Assembly (NCBI GenBank): GCA_033065855.1 | Contig: JAVXUO010001186.1 | Span: 186,001-250,000, forward strand | DNA length: 64,000 bases | Direction of reading: 5' to 3' | Origin: Escallonia rubra | Lineage: Eukaryota > Streptophyta > Magnoliopsida > Escalloniales > Escalloniaceae | Shown here: in pieces, positions 35,401-46,219 of the stretch | Numbering within the stretch: the first letter of the stretch is position 1 | Layout: every line of letters starts with the position of its first letter | The notes under the pieces: generated by a model | Seen by the model: only the letters and a program-made list of their open reading frames with translations | Databases searched by the model: none | What the model was told of the DNA's origin: nothing | Translations under genes and position numbers: made by a program

Positions 35401-36686
35401 GAGATGACATAGATGCAGAGTCGTCTGAGATAACGGAGGATGCCGAGGTTGCCTTTGATGATGGGGAGGATATGGATGCCGAGGTTGGCTTTGATGGTGG
35501 TGAGGACATGGATGCCGAGGCTGGCTTTGATGCTGGCGAAGACGACGCCGGCGAGGGCATGGAGGCTGCCGATGTGCCTAGGGAGACAGATGCGGAACCA
35601 TTGGGGATGCTGGGGCTGTGGATACCAAGGTTGTCGCTGAGGTAGAGGAGGTAGTGGTCGAGGTAGTCGATGAGGTAGATCAGATGGATGCCGAGATTGC
35701 CAGCGAGGTTGGTTCCATGGATAGGGGGTAGTTGAAGAGGTAGGGGCAGCAGAGAAGGTGGCGGCCTACCTCGTGAAACCGATCGGTCATTCTAATCCGT
35801 CGCCTATCCCGGTCGAAGCGGTTGAGTCTCCATTCGGTGGTCAGATTGGTAGCTCTCACTTGTTCGAGGGGTCGGACTGGTGGGCGGTGAGGGAGCCTGA
35901 CGCTCCGTCCGGCATTCATCATGGTTTTGCTGCTACACATATGCCTACTGCAGATCCATCCCCGCAGCCTAAGGCACCTGTTCCATGGACAGCGGAGCCT
36001 GTTCCGGAGGCGTTGTCAGGTTCGGTAGCGGATGCTGGTGATACTTTGTTAGCGATGCATTCTGGTGCAGTGGATGCACAGTCGACAGGCGGCGGCGTCG
36101 CTGGGGCTGGTGAGGACCATGGTAGATTCCTGGTTGTACAGGCAGACATGATCTCGTCGGACGGTGTGGAGTTGGCGGATGCAGTAGCGTGTCGTCTGGA
36201 GATGGTTAGAGAGCGGCACCCGCAGACATTCGTTGACTCTGCCCTGATTCGTGGTGCAGCATTCTCGAGGGCGATGTATACGGCCTTTGTAGAGTGGTTG
36301 GTCACCCTTGGTACAATATCGGTCCCGAGTTGGACTCCGACGATGATAGCACAGTACCTGTCGGAGCTTACGCCCTACGCGGCCCTTGGCTTTCAGTTGG
36401 ACTGGCTGGCGGACTACATCAGATCGAGAGGCCAGAGTGCTGAGGCAGTAGCGGGATTACTCTGATCGGAGCTCAGGAGGTTGCCTTGCAGGGTCAGAGA
36501 CGTGTGCTTGATGCCGAGGTGACAGCGATGACCCAGGAACTTAGGGAGGCAGAGAGGCGGCTGGCCGAGACGGAGGGTCGACGAGCTGATTGGGGTGGCA
36601 GGTGGCCTGATCTTCAGGCACAGCGGTTGACATTGGAGACGTATACCTCCGATCCTATCGGTTCATTATTTGCTCATTTACATTAG
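32429..36686 (+). pseudogene. Plant mobile domain (PMD) transposon protein, broken
   Basis: PMD proteins are transposon-borne (also found as host 'phosphatase 7 long-form homologue' genes). The Gly/Arg/Glu-rich N-terminus (32429-32870) leads to the PMD: S-R-W-S-S-Q-T-H-T-F, then F-G-E-I-G-P-T-L-L-D-V-V-I-L-T-G-L-P around 33535-33635. After a GT-AG intron (33888-34096) comes F-P-L-A-V-R-M-A-A-G-N-R-I-G-L-A-P-I-Y-L. Then a long open stretch (34269-35309, ending with A-L-S-F-G-Y-D-L near 34730) and a second intron (35310-35393). An acidic repeat (D-M-D-A-E-V-G-F-D) and a coiled-coil C-terminus ending at 36686 close it. In-frame stops at 33189, 33642 and 34245, and frame shifts near 33718, 35640-35760 and 36465, make it a pseudogene. 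Confidence 0.72.
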
Positions 36687-37313
36687 ATGTGATGTAGTTT
36701 TCATTTTGCTAGTAGTCATTGGTCCGTAGTGGCTTGCAAACCTGTGACATGTATGCATTTTGTTGATATTGATATAGCAGTCATATGGTTATTTTGTACT
36801 TGCATTTTTTGTGAGGTGATGCTTAGCTTTTGATGTGCTTGTATATCTTGCATGTGGTGTCTTCCCCTTGTGGTTCCCCCTTCCCCGCCCATAGCAAGCG
36901 ACTTAGTGAACGATGCGTAAATGAAAGAGTGCGTTACATACAGTAGTGGAGGCGAGTGAATGATCTTTGCATTGATAGTATTTGGGCCAAAATGCCATTA
37001 CATGAATAAAGCAAGAACTTGTAATAAATAACAAAAGTTACAAGTCATGAACATGTGTGCATATACAAAAAAATGTTGTGTAAATGTTCTAAGCTGTGGG
37101 CGGGTAGGGCTGGGGGAACACTCCGGTGCTGGTCATGCATAATACTTCATCAAATAGCGGCCGTTGATAGGTGCCGTGATTTTTCCATCTTCTGTGTTGA
37201 GCAGGAGGTAGGAGCCACTGTCTTTGGCTTCACTCATAGACATATATAGTAATTTTTCATCAGAAATTATGTCTTTTAAGGATGAACAAATTTTGGTTGC
37301 TATCAGGATTGTA
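36687..37313. other. Spacer, possible 3' part of the PMD element
   Basis: No gene recognised. Composition returns to AT-rich here. No terminal inverted repeat could be paired with the left side of the GC-rich island. Confidence 0.35.
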
Positions 37314-37496
37314 GGAATCTTCCTCCAACCCCGTATATGGTGATAATTAATAGTCGCTAAATGATTATAGTGGCTTTTCTGCTAACACTTTTCCTGACAG
37401 TTTTTAGCATAATTTTTTTAGCGTTACTAAATAAAAGCCACTAAAAACATATAGCAACCATTAATTGTCGCTATATGGGAGTAGGAGGAAGATTCC
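37314..37496. mobile_element. Hairpin MITE, GGAATCTTCCTCC ends
   Basis: The left arm GGAATCTTCCTCC (37314-37326) and right arm GGAGGAAGATTCC (37484-37496) are exact inverses. The similarity continues inwards through TATAT, AATTAAT(A/G)GT(C/T)GCTA and AGTGGCTTTT, so the 183 bp can fold nearly completely. Target duplication not evident. Confidence 0.75.
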
Positions 37497-39240
37497 TTTA
37501 ACCGTGGTAGCAGCCAAAAAAATTTCTTTTGAGAATGACTAGGTATTTCATGCAAATTTTGAGTAGGAGTCCATATTCCATTTGTAGCCTGCCCATTGTT
37601 GATGGAGAACTAGGCCTTTTCTTATGCGGCAAACTTCTGGTTCCTTTTCTGGACCAGCGTTATTTTCTTTATATGTAACATGTTTGTTCAACTTTTTTCT
37701 GTGATTTACGATTTATGGTGGGAATATTAATGCTTTTCTGCTTTAGCACGATCATCATGATCTCGTCATGAAGTGTATTGTTCAATACTTTGTTACCAAG
37801 CTTCAACTGATAGTGATAATCCTGGATCGAACTCAGGCCATTCTTCCTCCCCATCCTGAAGAGTACCAAAGGCTATGGGTTGCTTTTCATGCCCTACGGT
37901 TCCGGCAAGAAGTCCACGAACTTTCCACAAGAACTTAGAATCGGTGAATCACTGACTCGAAATCTGCCAACCATAAATTCGAATATCTTGGTACTTTTGT
38001 TTATTGAAAATATTCTACAGTTTGAGATCCTGGGATGACCAGAGACGCTTTAGCATATTATTTCAAATATTCCAGGTACCATCTTGAGATTCTGCAGGCA
38101 AAACACGTAATGTATTTAATTCTCATATAAGCTTATCTAGCATATTATGGCTGTGCTGAACTATTCCATATAAGCTTATCTAGCATCTTATTTATGTTGT
38201 GGCCCTGAATTCTTCCCAAGGATGTACATACTGAACTCACTCAGCACCAGGAATCATGGACCATAAAACATGAAATTGTCAAGGGGAATCTGACATTGGA
38301 TTTAGCTGAGCAATGTCGAAATGGTTCATGTCCACTAATGCCAGAAGAGGTAAGGAGTTGTGCATCACAGCGTTTATGACAAAGCTAAAATCCAACCGTT
38401 ACTGCTGGCACTTCATAGAAAGGGTTCTGTAGCTTCCACATCCAGCGGACTTCCTAATCCAAATGATAGGACCACCACCATGTTGTGTTGGAGTTTGCAA
38501 TATGTTGCCTGAAATGTTAAGGAGTGAGTTTCAATGTGCTTAGTAGTAAGTACCGGTGACCAAATTCTAGTTGGATCGAAGTCTATCAAAAAAATAAAAA
38601 AATGTATATATAGTGTCTCACAGTTTACAAAATTCTAGCTGCAATTGGGAATAAACATTTATCCACTAAACTACTTGCAACAAATGACTGGTTAATTAAC
38701 TGTATTCAGCCGTCCCATACATGTAGAGATAAATAGCTAAGCCGAAAAAACATGACATTATTTTTGACATATCGACAATAACAAATATAGTCAACATACT
38801 AGCCCATTGACAGGGCCCACTCACTTACACGCCCTTTCCTTGTAGAGCCCACTAAAGATTCCTGAACCATGTGTGCGATCATTGCTCATACCATTCATAG
38901 AGTCGATTGACCACTTCATTGTCAAACCAAAAATTGCATGAAACGGTCGATAACACTTTCAAGAGGAAGTACATTGTTCCTGAAAAACATTTCAAATCCA
39001 ATTTCATATAGCTCAGTTTCTAACAAAAAATATTACTTACATGCTGGTCCAATTTTAACAAAAAGCAATTGTCTCTAAAAGTAGTTCATTTCTAATAAAC
39101 AAATGTAAAAGAACACTAGATGGATCAAAAGTCACTCATCTCAGAAGTTATGAAAGCCAACAACCATCTAAGAAATTATGTTCCTCGACTCATTCAAATA
39201 TCATAATCCAATGCATGTGACCAGAATAGTAATCAACCTT
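37497..39240. other. AT-rich stretch without recognised gene
   Basis: Short frames such as 37669-37869 (minus) have no recognised domain. There may be old retrotransposon scraps but no motif is strong enough to name. Confidence 0.4.
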
Positions 39241-39339
39241 TCCCACCAACAATGCCTCTCTTCTTCTTTTTATTTATTTTTTCACTAACTTCTCACAATG
39301 AATCCTCACAAATGTCAACATTCACTTGGCAATTCAGCG

Positions 39340-39925
39340 AAAAGAGCCACCACCCTTTCACATTCTTTCTTTCCTTTCCTGTTCTATTCTCTGTCTCTAT
39401 GTGCCTCTTCTTCTTCTTTTTCTTCACTAACTTCCCAGATGGATCCTCACTAAAGTCAACATTAACTTGGCAAATAAAAAATGCCGTGGCAATCCCTCTT
39501 AGCTTTTGCTTATAAAACTGATTTATACTCGCTTTTGTTCTTGGAGTTTTGGTCCCATATGGGAGGAGGCTACGACCAGGATAGATTTTGCTAAACAAGA
39601 TCATGTAAACTAGGATAGTCAGACGGTTACCAGAACATTAAAGCAATTTGACAGCCCCGGCTGAGATTGGTTACAAGAACTTTCCCTGTGGAGGTGTGGA
39701 GGTAGTGAATATAATTCCGTAAACCTTACCGAAAAAAAGTGCCGAGGAAAAAATATCAAGTTCCCAAGTCGTACTTATGCTTCATTGATAATTTTTGTGG
39801 CCATCAACCAGACCAATTTCCCTATAAATAGAGCCACGTTGTTGTGCTTTTCATGCAAGCAATCTAGAAAGATGGCTAACAATACTACCTCACTTTTTTT
39901 TTCTTCTGATAAGACTTGCTTTACC
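39340..39925 (+). repeat. Duplicated S-RNase 5' flank, copy 1, with truncated first exon
   Basis: Carries the same ordered blocks as 40340-41430: a CT-rich CTCTTCTTCTTCTTTTTCTT tract, AACTTCCCAGATGGATCCTC, GCTTATAAAACTGATTTATA, then CTATAAATAGAGCC (TATAAATA 39823-39830) and the ATG at 39872 (M-A-N-N-T-T-S-L-F-F). It then departs from the S-RNase and enters a CG-rich repeat near 39930. So the promoter and the start of the signal peptide were duplicated, and this copy has no RNase domain. Confidence 0.78.
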
Positions 39926-39929
39926 CACC

Positions 39930-40080
39930 ATACATTGTTATCAAAGGCACGCTATGGCGCAAGGCACAGAGAGTGCGCCTCGCCTAGGCTAGGTGCAGCT
40001 CCTTCGAAAAGGCGAGCGTCTCGCGCACGTAGGCACCCAGCCGCAAGGCTTTAAGCCAGTGGTGGAGGCGGCGCAAAAAA
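39930..40080. repeat. GCGC-rich dispersed-repeat-like insertion
   Basis: Contains CAAAGGCACGCTATGGCGCAAGGC-like and GTGCGCCTCGCC motifs, a pattern seen in dispersed plant repeats. It follows directly after the truncated S-RNase start, whose coding sequence does not resume on its right. Class not determined. Confidence 0.4.
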
Positions 40081-40329
40081 AAGTCCAAAAATCCTAGTCT
40101 TTGAATTTTGCATCGTGGCATCATCTCGACTGTTCATTGTCTTTGATTCTTTGTTTGACAACATAATAAGTTAATATCTAAACCACCAAAAAAAAAAAAC
40201 CTAAAACCTAAATCCCCAATCAAGCGATTCTTTGTTGTTGTTCATTGTGTCAGTGCCTCGCACCAATTGTTGCTTATCTTTTCCCATGCTTATCATTTCC
40301 TTTCCTACTGTTTCGTCTCATGCACTGCC

Positions 40330-41349
40330 AAAAGAATCACCACCAATGCACCCTTTCACATTCTTTCTTTCCTTTCCTCTTCTATTCTCTGTCTCTCTCT
40401 GCCTCTTCTTCTTCTTTTTCTTCACTAACTTCCCAGATGGATCCTCACTAAAGTCAACATTAACTTGGCAACTACAAAGGTCATGGCAACTCTTCTTATT
40501 TCTGTTAGGCACTTAACTTTACCATCTCCAATATTAGTCGCTTATTTCATCTCCTTCATTCATTTTCTTACAACATCCTTTTTCTTTTTTCAACCGATAA
40601 GTCTTTTAACTTGACTCCGCACCCTACTCCATACTTGTGTAATCATTTATACAAAGCTCGAGTCCACCACGAATCCGTGAAATATATCTCCAAAATATGT
40701 CACTTACAACAATCTTCGGTAAAAATCACAAGTAGTATCACTTACTATAATCATCGCTGAAGTAATAATTAAAATCAGCAGAATTTACCATTAACCCTAC
40801 TTTAGGTGAAGTGCGTGGTATTAAAATAACAATTTGAGTGTTACCGGTGGCCCGCGTGGGAGGAATTCCATAATAGTAAACTATATACTAGTTATTTCAC
40901 GACAAGGACCAATTAAAATGGTCCTATATTTCCCCTACAAAGTGATATTGTTAACTGTGAAATGCCATGATGGTTAGATATGTACATTAGCAATCTCAAA
41001 AAACATTTTCATGCTCATAGTCTTTCACCACATAGCTTCCGCTTATAAAACTGATTTATACTCGCTTTTCTTCTTGGAGTTTTGGTCCCAGATGGGAGGA
41101 GGATACGATGAGGATAGATTTGACAGCCCCGGCTGTAGGCCTCACCTTATTGTCATCTAATCAACTCGAGCATTAGAGCAATTTGACAACCCCGGCTGAG
41201 ATTGGTTACCAGAAATTTCCATGTGGAGGTGGTGAGTATAATTCCACAAACCTTACCAGAGAAAATGTGCTAAGAGATAAATATCAACTTGCAAGTTTTG
41301 GCAATGTATGATTGACAATTTTTTTGGTCATCAACCAGACCAATTCTCC
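40330..41349 (+). repeat. Duplicated S-RNase 5' flank, copy 2, split by about 520 bases
   Basis: 40340-40505 matches 39345-39500 (CCTTTCACATTCTTTCTTTC, then the CT-rich tract and GATGGATCCTC), and 41030-41349 matches 39505-39820 (GCTTATAAAACTGATTTATA, GGAGTTTTGGTCCCA). Between them, about 40510-41030 has no counterpart in copy 1, so it is an insertion in copy 2 or a deletion in copy 1. No gene lies in that insert. Confidence 0.7.
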
Positions 41350-41357
41350 TATAAATA
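41350..41357 (+). promoter_or_regulatory. TATA box of the S-RNase-like gene
   Basis: TATAAATA in the context CTATAAATAGAGCC, 42 bases before the ATG at 41399. The identical box and spacing occur in the truncated copy (39823-39830, ATG 39872). Confidence 0.65.
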
Positions 41358-41398
41358 GAGCCACGTTGTTGTGCTTTTCATGCAAGCAATCTAGAAAG

Positions 41399-42167
41399 AT
41401 GGCTAACAATACTACCTCGCTCTTCTTTCTTCTACTAACACTTGATTTTCTCCATACCGTGAATCTGCCTTCGACTTCTTTAAGCTTGTACAGCAGTGGC
41501 CAAGCACCTACTGCCAATTGAATACTTGTGCAGTACAACCCATAATTAAAACCTTTACTCTTCATGGACTTTGGCCTGACAATTATTCAACTACTCTCGG
41601 TCATGCCCTGGGAAAACCTTTCAGATGTTTCAAGTAGCGGTAGCTTGCTTTAACGTACTAGTGATACTGTTATATGGAAATACAAATCCTTTTGAGTTAG
41701 AATTCTTAATTATCATTGTTTTTGCAGGATCCTGCCTATGTCCAAAATCTTACTATTCGTTGGCTCGATCTCAAGAATCCCGGCAAAAGTCAGGGATTTT
41801 GGTCGCATGAATGGAAAAAGCATGGGACTTGTTCTGCAAATCTGTATCCTCAGCATGCATACTTTAACCTAGCAATGCAGCTGCACACGCTAAACCTTCT
41901 CCAAGCATTCGCAAAAAGAAATATTAGCCCTGGTGCCAGTGGTAATCAACTGTTGTCCCGGCTGAACAACTATCTCGTGACTTCCACTGGCAAAGTCCCT
42001 GATTTAAGTGTCAGCTGGACCGAACCATAACTAGTCCCAGAAGAAACCTACTCAAAGAGGTGGTCTCTTGTTACAATCCGTCCGACACTGCTATCGACTG
42101 CCCAATCTCTCAGCGCTCCAACTCCTGCAGTACACGCTCAAATGCAATTCTCGTATTCCCTGACTGA
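41399..42167 (+). pseudogene. S-RNase-like (T2 ribonuclease) pseudogene
   Basis: Secreted T2 RNase of the S-RNase type, which cleaves RNA and, in S-RNase self-incompatibility, acts in the style against self pollen tubes. A signal peptide starts at 41399 (M-A-N-N-T-T-S-L-F-F). A one-base loss near 41468 shifts the frame. From 41470 come F-D-F-F-K-L-V-Q-Q-W-P and active site I F-T-L-H-G-L-W-P-D-N (41554-41583). A short intron (about 41625-41727) sits where S-RNases usually have one, but its donor is not a clean GT. Exon 2 has active site II F-W-S-H-E-W-K-K-H-G-T-C-S (41797-41835), so both catalytic His are kept. TAA at 42028 ends that frame; the family C-terminus (L-L-K-E-V-V-S-C-Y-N, then I-D-C-P) follows in another frame to TGA 42165-42167. 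The two frame breaks indicate a pseudogene, unless the assembly is at fault. Confidence 0.85.
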
Positions 42168-43315
42168 TGATCTAATCTATACCACTGTCCTCCTCCTGAT
42201 GCATAGCTATATCTTAGTAGCATAACAATGTTGTCTTGTCAGTCATCTCTAGTTTATGACTTCGCAATCGTCAATATATCACTAGTTTTGTGTACTTCGT
42301 AGCAGTTTTCTTATTTTTGCTGCTTTCCTTCTCTCCTCTTCTTCTTGTTCCTCTTCTCTTCTCCTCTGTTTCTATTCTTCTTTTCTGTTACTGTTCCTTC
42401 ATTTTTCATTCGAATTTCTTTTTGTTTTCCTTTTGTTTTATTTTATTTGCTTCCTCTAATTTCCTTAAGGATCTTTACCTCATACTTTATATTATAAATG
42501 GATTAGTCATAGTAAACCAAGGAGGAGGTGGCACCATATTGTGAACCATTCTCCCAAATTGACACACAATGTCCAACTTCCTAAAATTACAATTTAGCCC
42601 CCAAAGTGACCACCCCAATGACTGGGGGTTGCCATGGCACCCCCCTACCCAATTTTTTGTGAAGGTTCTTTTTTAATTGTTTAGATATTAGATAAATATT
42701 TCTAAAATACTTACGAAACTATCACCATAATGTAAATTATCAAATGAGGATCTTATTTTGTTGTGTTTTTTACATTTTGTGTCATCGACATCATATATTT
42801 GTCTTTCTCATTAACTTGCTTCATCTTAATCTTTCCAAATTTTATGATTTAAAACTTCAGATTAAAAAAACATGATTAGATAAAAATTATTTTTTTAGAT
42901 TCTTATACGTTACTACTTACTATTGTACTGATCATACAATAGTCACATTGGTATTACATCTATATATTAAGAGTTAACATTTTTCCATGCAAAATTAGTA
43001 ATTTATTGTTGACTAATCTTATCAAGTTAATTAATCTATATGAATAGTAAATTTATATGATTTGCAGTGAAATTGATCAATCTATTTTACATTTAACATA
43101 TTTAATAGTGACGCGTTTTATGTAAACTTGAACTTTTTTTTTTATTTTTTAATGTTAGCCATCAATTTTTTTAAGACGTTTTGGCCCTTCCGATTAGACT
43201 TCTGGATCTGCCCCTGACTCTATTAATATCCGAGCATTGCTCAAAATTACACCCGTTTATTTTTCGGATCACAGATAATTATTTTAGACAGCTAGAAAAG
43301 TACGGGATATTACAC
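42168..43315. other. AT-rich spacer with a possible hAT end
   Basis: No gene recognised. TCTGGATCTGCCCCTG (43200-43215) looks like the inverse of a CAGGGGC-type hAT terminus as at 57557. No partner end or target duplication was identified; GGGGGTTGCCATGGCACCCC near 42625 may be part of the same element. Confidence 0.35.
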
Positions 43316-44255
43316 CTTTCACCACCGCCCAACCACCCACACACATGGACGGCACCCCCACAGACGGGGCACACACACAAACACCCACGGACAGACCAGA
43401 CAACGCTTCAACCCCACACTGCCTACGTACTTTATCACCGAACAACCACCCCACCCCCACGGACGACACCCACACAGAAACAAACCGCCCCCCACTTTTG
43501 TTCTACCTAAACACTTCAAACACAACAGAATCCCACCCAGGCCCACACACCCCCCACCAACATAGACACGCACGATACGGACATACACACACATATAACC
43601 TCACGTCCTACAACCACAAACATATTATTTGGTAACCATTTTCTACCACCCCCGCTCCCACCTTCCACCCCTTTCATCACTGGACACCCACCCACACCCA
43701 CATGCCACACTGTACAGACGTAGACAAACACAAACAGCCCCTCATCCTCACCCTCACCCTCACCCTCACCCCCGCCCCATTCCCCCACCTTGCCCAGTCT
43801 AAACCCTTCCATCACCGCACAACGGAACCCGCACCCACACTCACCTAGCCCCATCCCCCACACTTACACAAACACAGACACGCAACATAGACATATAACG
43901 CAGACAACCCCCACCTCCTACAACCCCTAACACATCCCTCATGATGCCCCGACACCTTATCACCCCTTGCACCACCAGACAACCCTCAACCCACAGAACA
44001 CTGTCGCATGCAACAGCCCCCACATTCTACCACCGACCTAGGAATCCACACCCCATAAAATGTAATCCAACCCCCCTCCCCCACCTCATTCTGCCTAAAC
44101 ACTTTAACCACCATATAACCCCAGTCTCTAACCACCACTTACCCACCCATAGACGGGTCTCCCTCCCACCCTTCACCTTTACCAACCCACTTACACACCA
44201 AACCCACAATTGTGACACATACCCCACTTACACACAAACACAAAAACAGTCATGA
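43316..44255. repeat. Large C/A-rich, G-poor block
   Basis: About 940 bases in which the plus strand is almost free of G: CCACCCACACAC, CCCCACGGAC and six-base CCCTCA runs (43745-43775). Degenerate internal repeats are visible, for example TCTACCTAAACACTT (43503-43517) and TCTGCCTAAACACTTT (44090-44105). Its right part matches the block at 6841-6890. The minus strand is G-rich and may form G-quadruplexes. Frames across it give Trp/Val/Gly- or Thr/Pro/His-rich nonsense. Confidence 0.8.
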
Positions 44256-45940
44256 AATGCACATTTAATGTTTTATTTATAAAGAAAGGTTTCAGGCACT
44301 TACTTGCAGTGGAAGTTCTCTATTTTTTTCCGCTTTGTTTCACATTTACTGGTTGTGTCGAAACTACTATAATCAAGGTAAGACACTAGGTGATAGTTGT
44401 TAAAAGAGGGGGGATGGGAGGTAATAACGTAGGATGATTATACTTTATGGCCAATTATACTTTGCCTGTAATGCAACGGAACTTTTAGGTGTCTATAAAA
44501 TTTTAATTTTACCCTAATCAAATTAAATTGGGGTCTTTTCGTAATGTTAAATGTTGTGAGTGAAATTAGGAAGAAGCAACTAATGTGCAAGGGGTTTTTA
44601 AGCAAATTTCATTCTTTTTATGGTTAGTATAAAAGCCCTAGTATAGTAGCTGGCCGTCAAAGACAATTCAGTGAGCCTCCTTGTATGTGAAAGCCAGAGA
44701 GGTAAAGAGAGATTGAGGAAGCTTCTAGAGCAAGAATTTTTCAACGTAAATCCCTAGTCTCTTCTGTCTAATTTTGGCTATTCGTTCAGGTGTTTTAATG
44801 TTTGGTCTAGGGTGTGTTTTATAAGGGTATTAATGTGTGAGTGCTAGGGTTCGTGTGTGTTTCAGAGGGTGAGATATGGGTGTGTTTGAGAGAAGGCTGC
44901 TGTAGAGCAGCATAAAAGCGGGTTAGGGTTTTGTCAATATTTCTTTCATTACTAACCCGTTGATGCATTTTTATACTTTCTAAAGACCTTTTTGTGTCCA
45001 ATCTAACTTTTCAATTTTAAGTTTTCTAAGAATCTCACGTTTTTGCATATCGAAAAATGACCATAAATTCAATTCACCATAGAAGTCCAGAATTGTTCTG
45101 TTTCTGGCAGCCAATTCGATTTGCTATAGATAATTCATTACTCATTGGTTTTTTGTGATCCTTATATTTATAGAATTCTAAGAATCTCTAATTTAACTTT
45201 GTAGTTTTGAGTTTTTTGAGATTCGTAGTATTTTTGCTTTTAAATAACCATTGAACAAAATTGGTCCAGCAGAGATGTGTTGTTTCTATCAACCATTTCG
45301 ATTTGCTATAGAAATTCATCACTCATTGGTTTTTTTGTGATCCTTATGTTTCTAGAAACCTCATAAAGTCTATCTTAATTTTGAGTTTTTTAATATTCTT
45401 CATGTTTGTGCTTCAAAATGGTCAATACACAAAACTGTGTTTTGCTGAAAATGTTGTTTCTAGGATTACAGATCAGTCAATTGTCAAAAAATTTAAAGCT
45501 ATGTCTATGTGTACTTAGGCAAATTGAGAAACTAAAACTCCCTTATTTTTATGAAACCTACGCTGTGAAATTGTTTGAGATTTTTCTGGGCATGCAGAAG
45601 ACTTGAAATGGTTTTATTTTGAAAACATGTTTTTGAATTATTTGACGTAGTAACGAACTTCTTTTTAGCCGAAAATTTACAGTAACTTCATTTTACTGAG
45701 ACACTTAAGTGTCCGAAATTTCGCGGCATCCTAGTGTTGATTGTTTTGTTTTTGAAATATGGTCCCTAGCGCTAAAATCAATGAGCGTTTAGGATTTTTA
45801 ACGAAAAATCCCCAGAGATACTCTTTTTGTACCAAGAACCCACTTAGTTGTTTAAAAAGATGTTTAGCGTTACTTTTGGATGTGTAATGATACGTTAGGC
45901 AATGGGGATAATTTAGAACTTTACACAAGTCCGGGAGTAT
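44256..45940. other. AT-rich spacer with a short tandem duplication
   Basis: Two imperfect copies of a roughly 180-base sequence at about 45105-45290 and 45285-45420 share TTCGATTTGCTATAGA, CTCATTGGTTTTT and GTGATCCTTAT. TATAAAAG at 44629-44636 followed by a purine-rich leader looks promoter-like, but no gene follows; the open frame at 45406-45606 is not recognised. Confidence 0.45.
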
Positions 45941-45984
45941 TTTGGTAGTTTCATTGACATTGCCACTAGTGTCACTGTATCACC

Positions 45985-46205
45985 ATTGTCGCGATCAACA
46001 TGGATGTGATTGCCACCACTATCACCAGCACCATCATCGCTCCTTATGCTCCAACCAAAAAATACCACTCGTGACACCTTAATGCCACCACGACCAGCAC
46101 CATCGCTAACATCACTAGACCACTCCATACCCTGTCATCTATGCCATGCCACTGCCTCCACCCTCACCACTTCCACCATTAGTGCTACTGTGCCACTACT
46201 TATAA
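45985..46205. repeat. ACC/ATC triplet-rich block
   Basis: CACCACTATCACCAGCACC-type sequence like the minisatellite at 7940-8603, followed at 46270-46440 by the matching element arm. So a copy of that TIR element family lies upstream of F-box copy B. Confidence 0.6.
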
Positions 46206-46219
46206 TGCAACAATAACTC

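Noticed and set aside
43284-44227. Several open frames on both strands of the C/A-rich block
   Set aside because: Caused by extreme base composition; Trp/Cys/Val/Gly-rich on one strand and Thr/Pro/His-rich on the other, with no recognised family.
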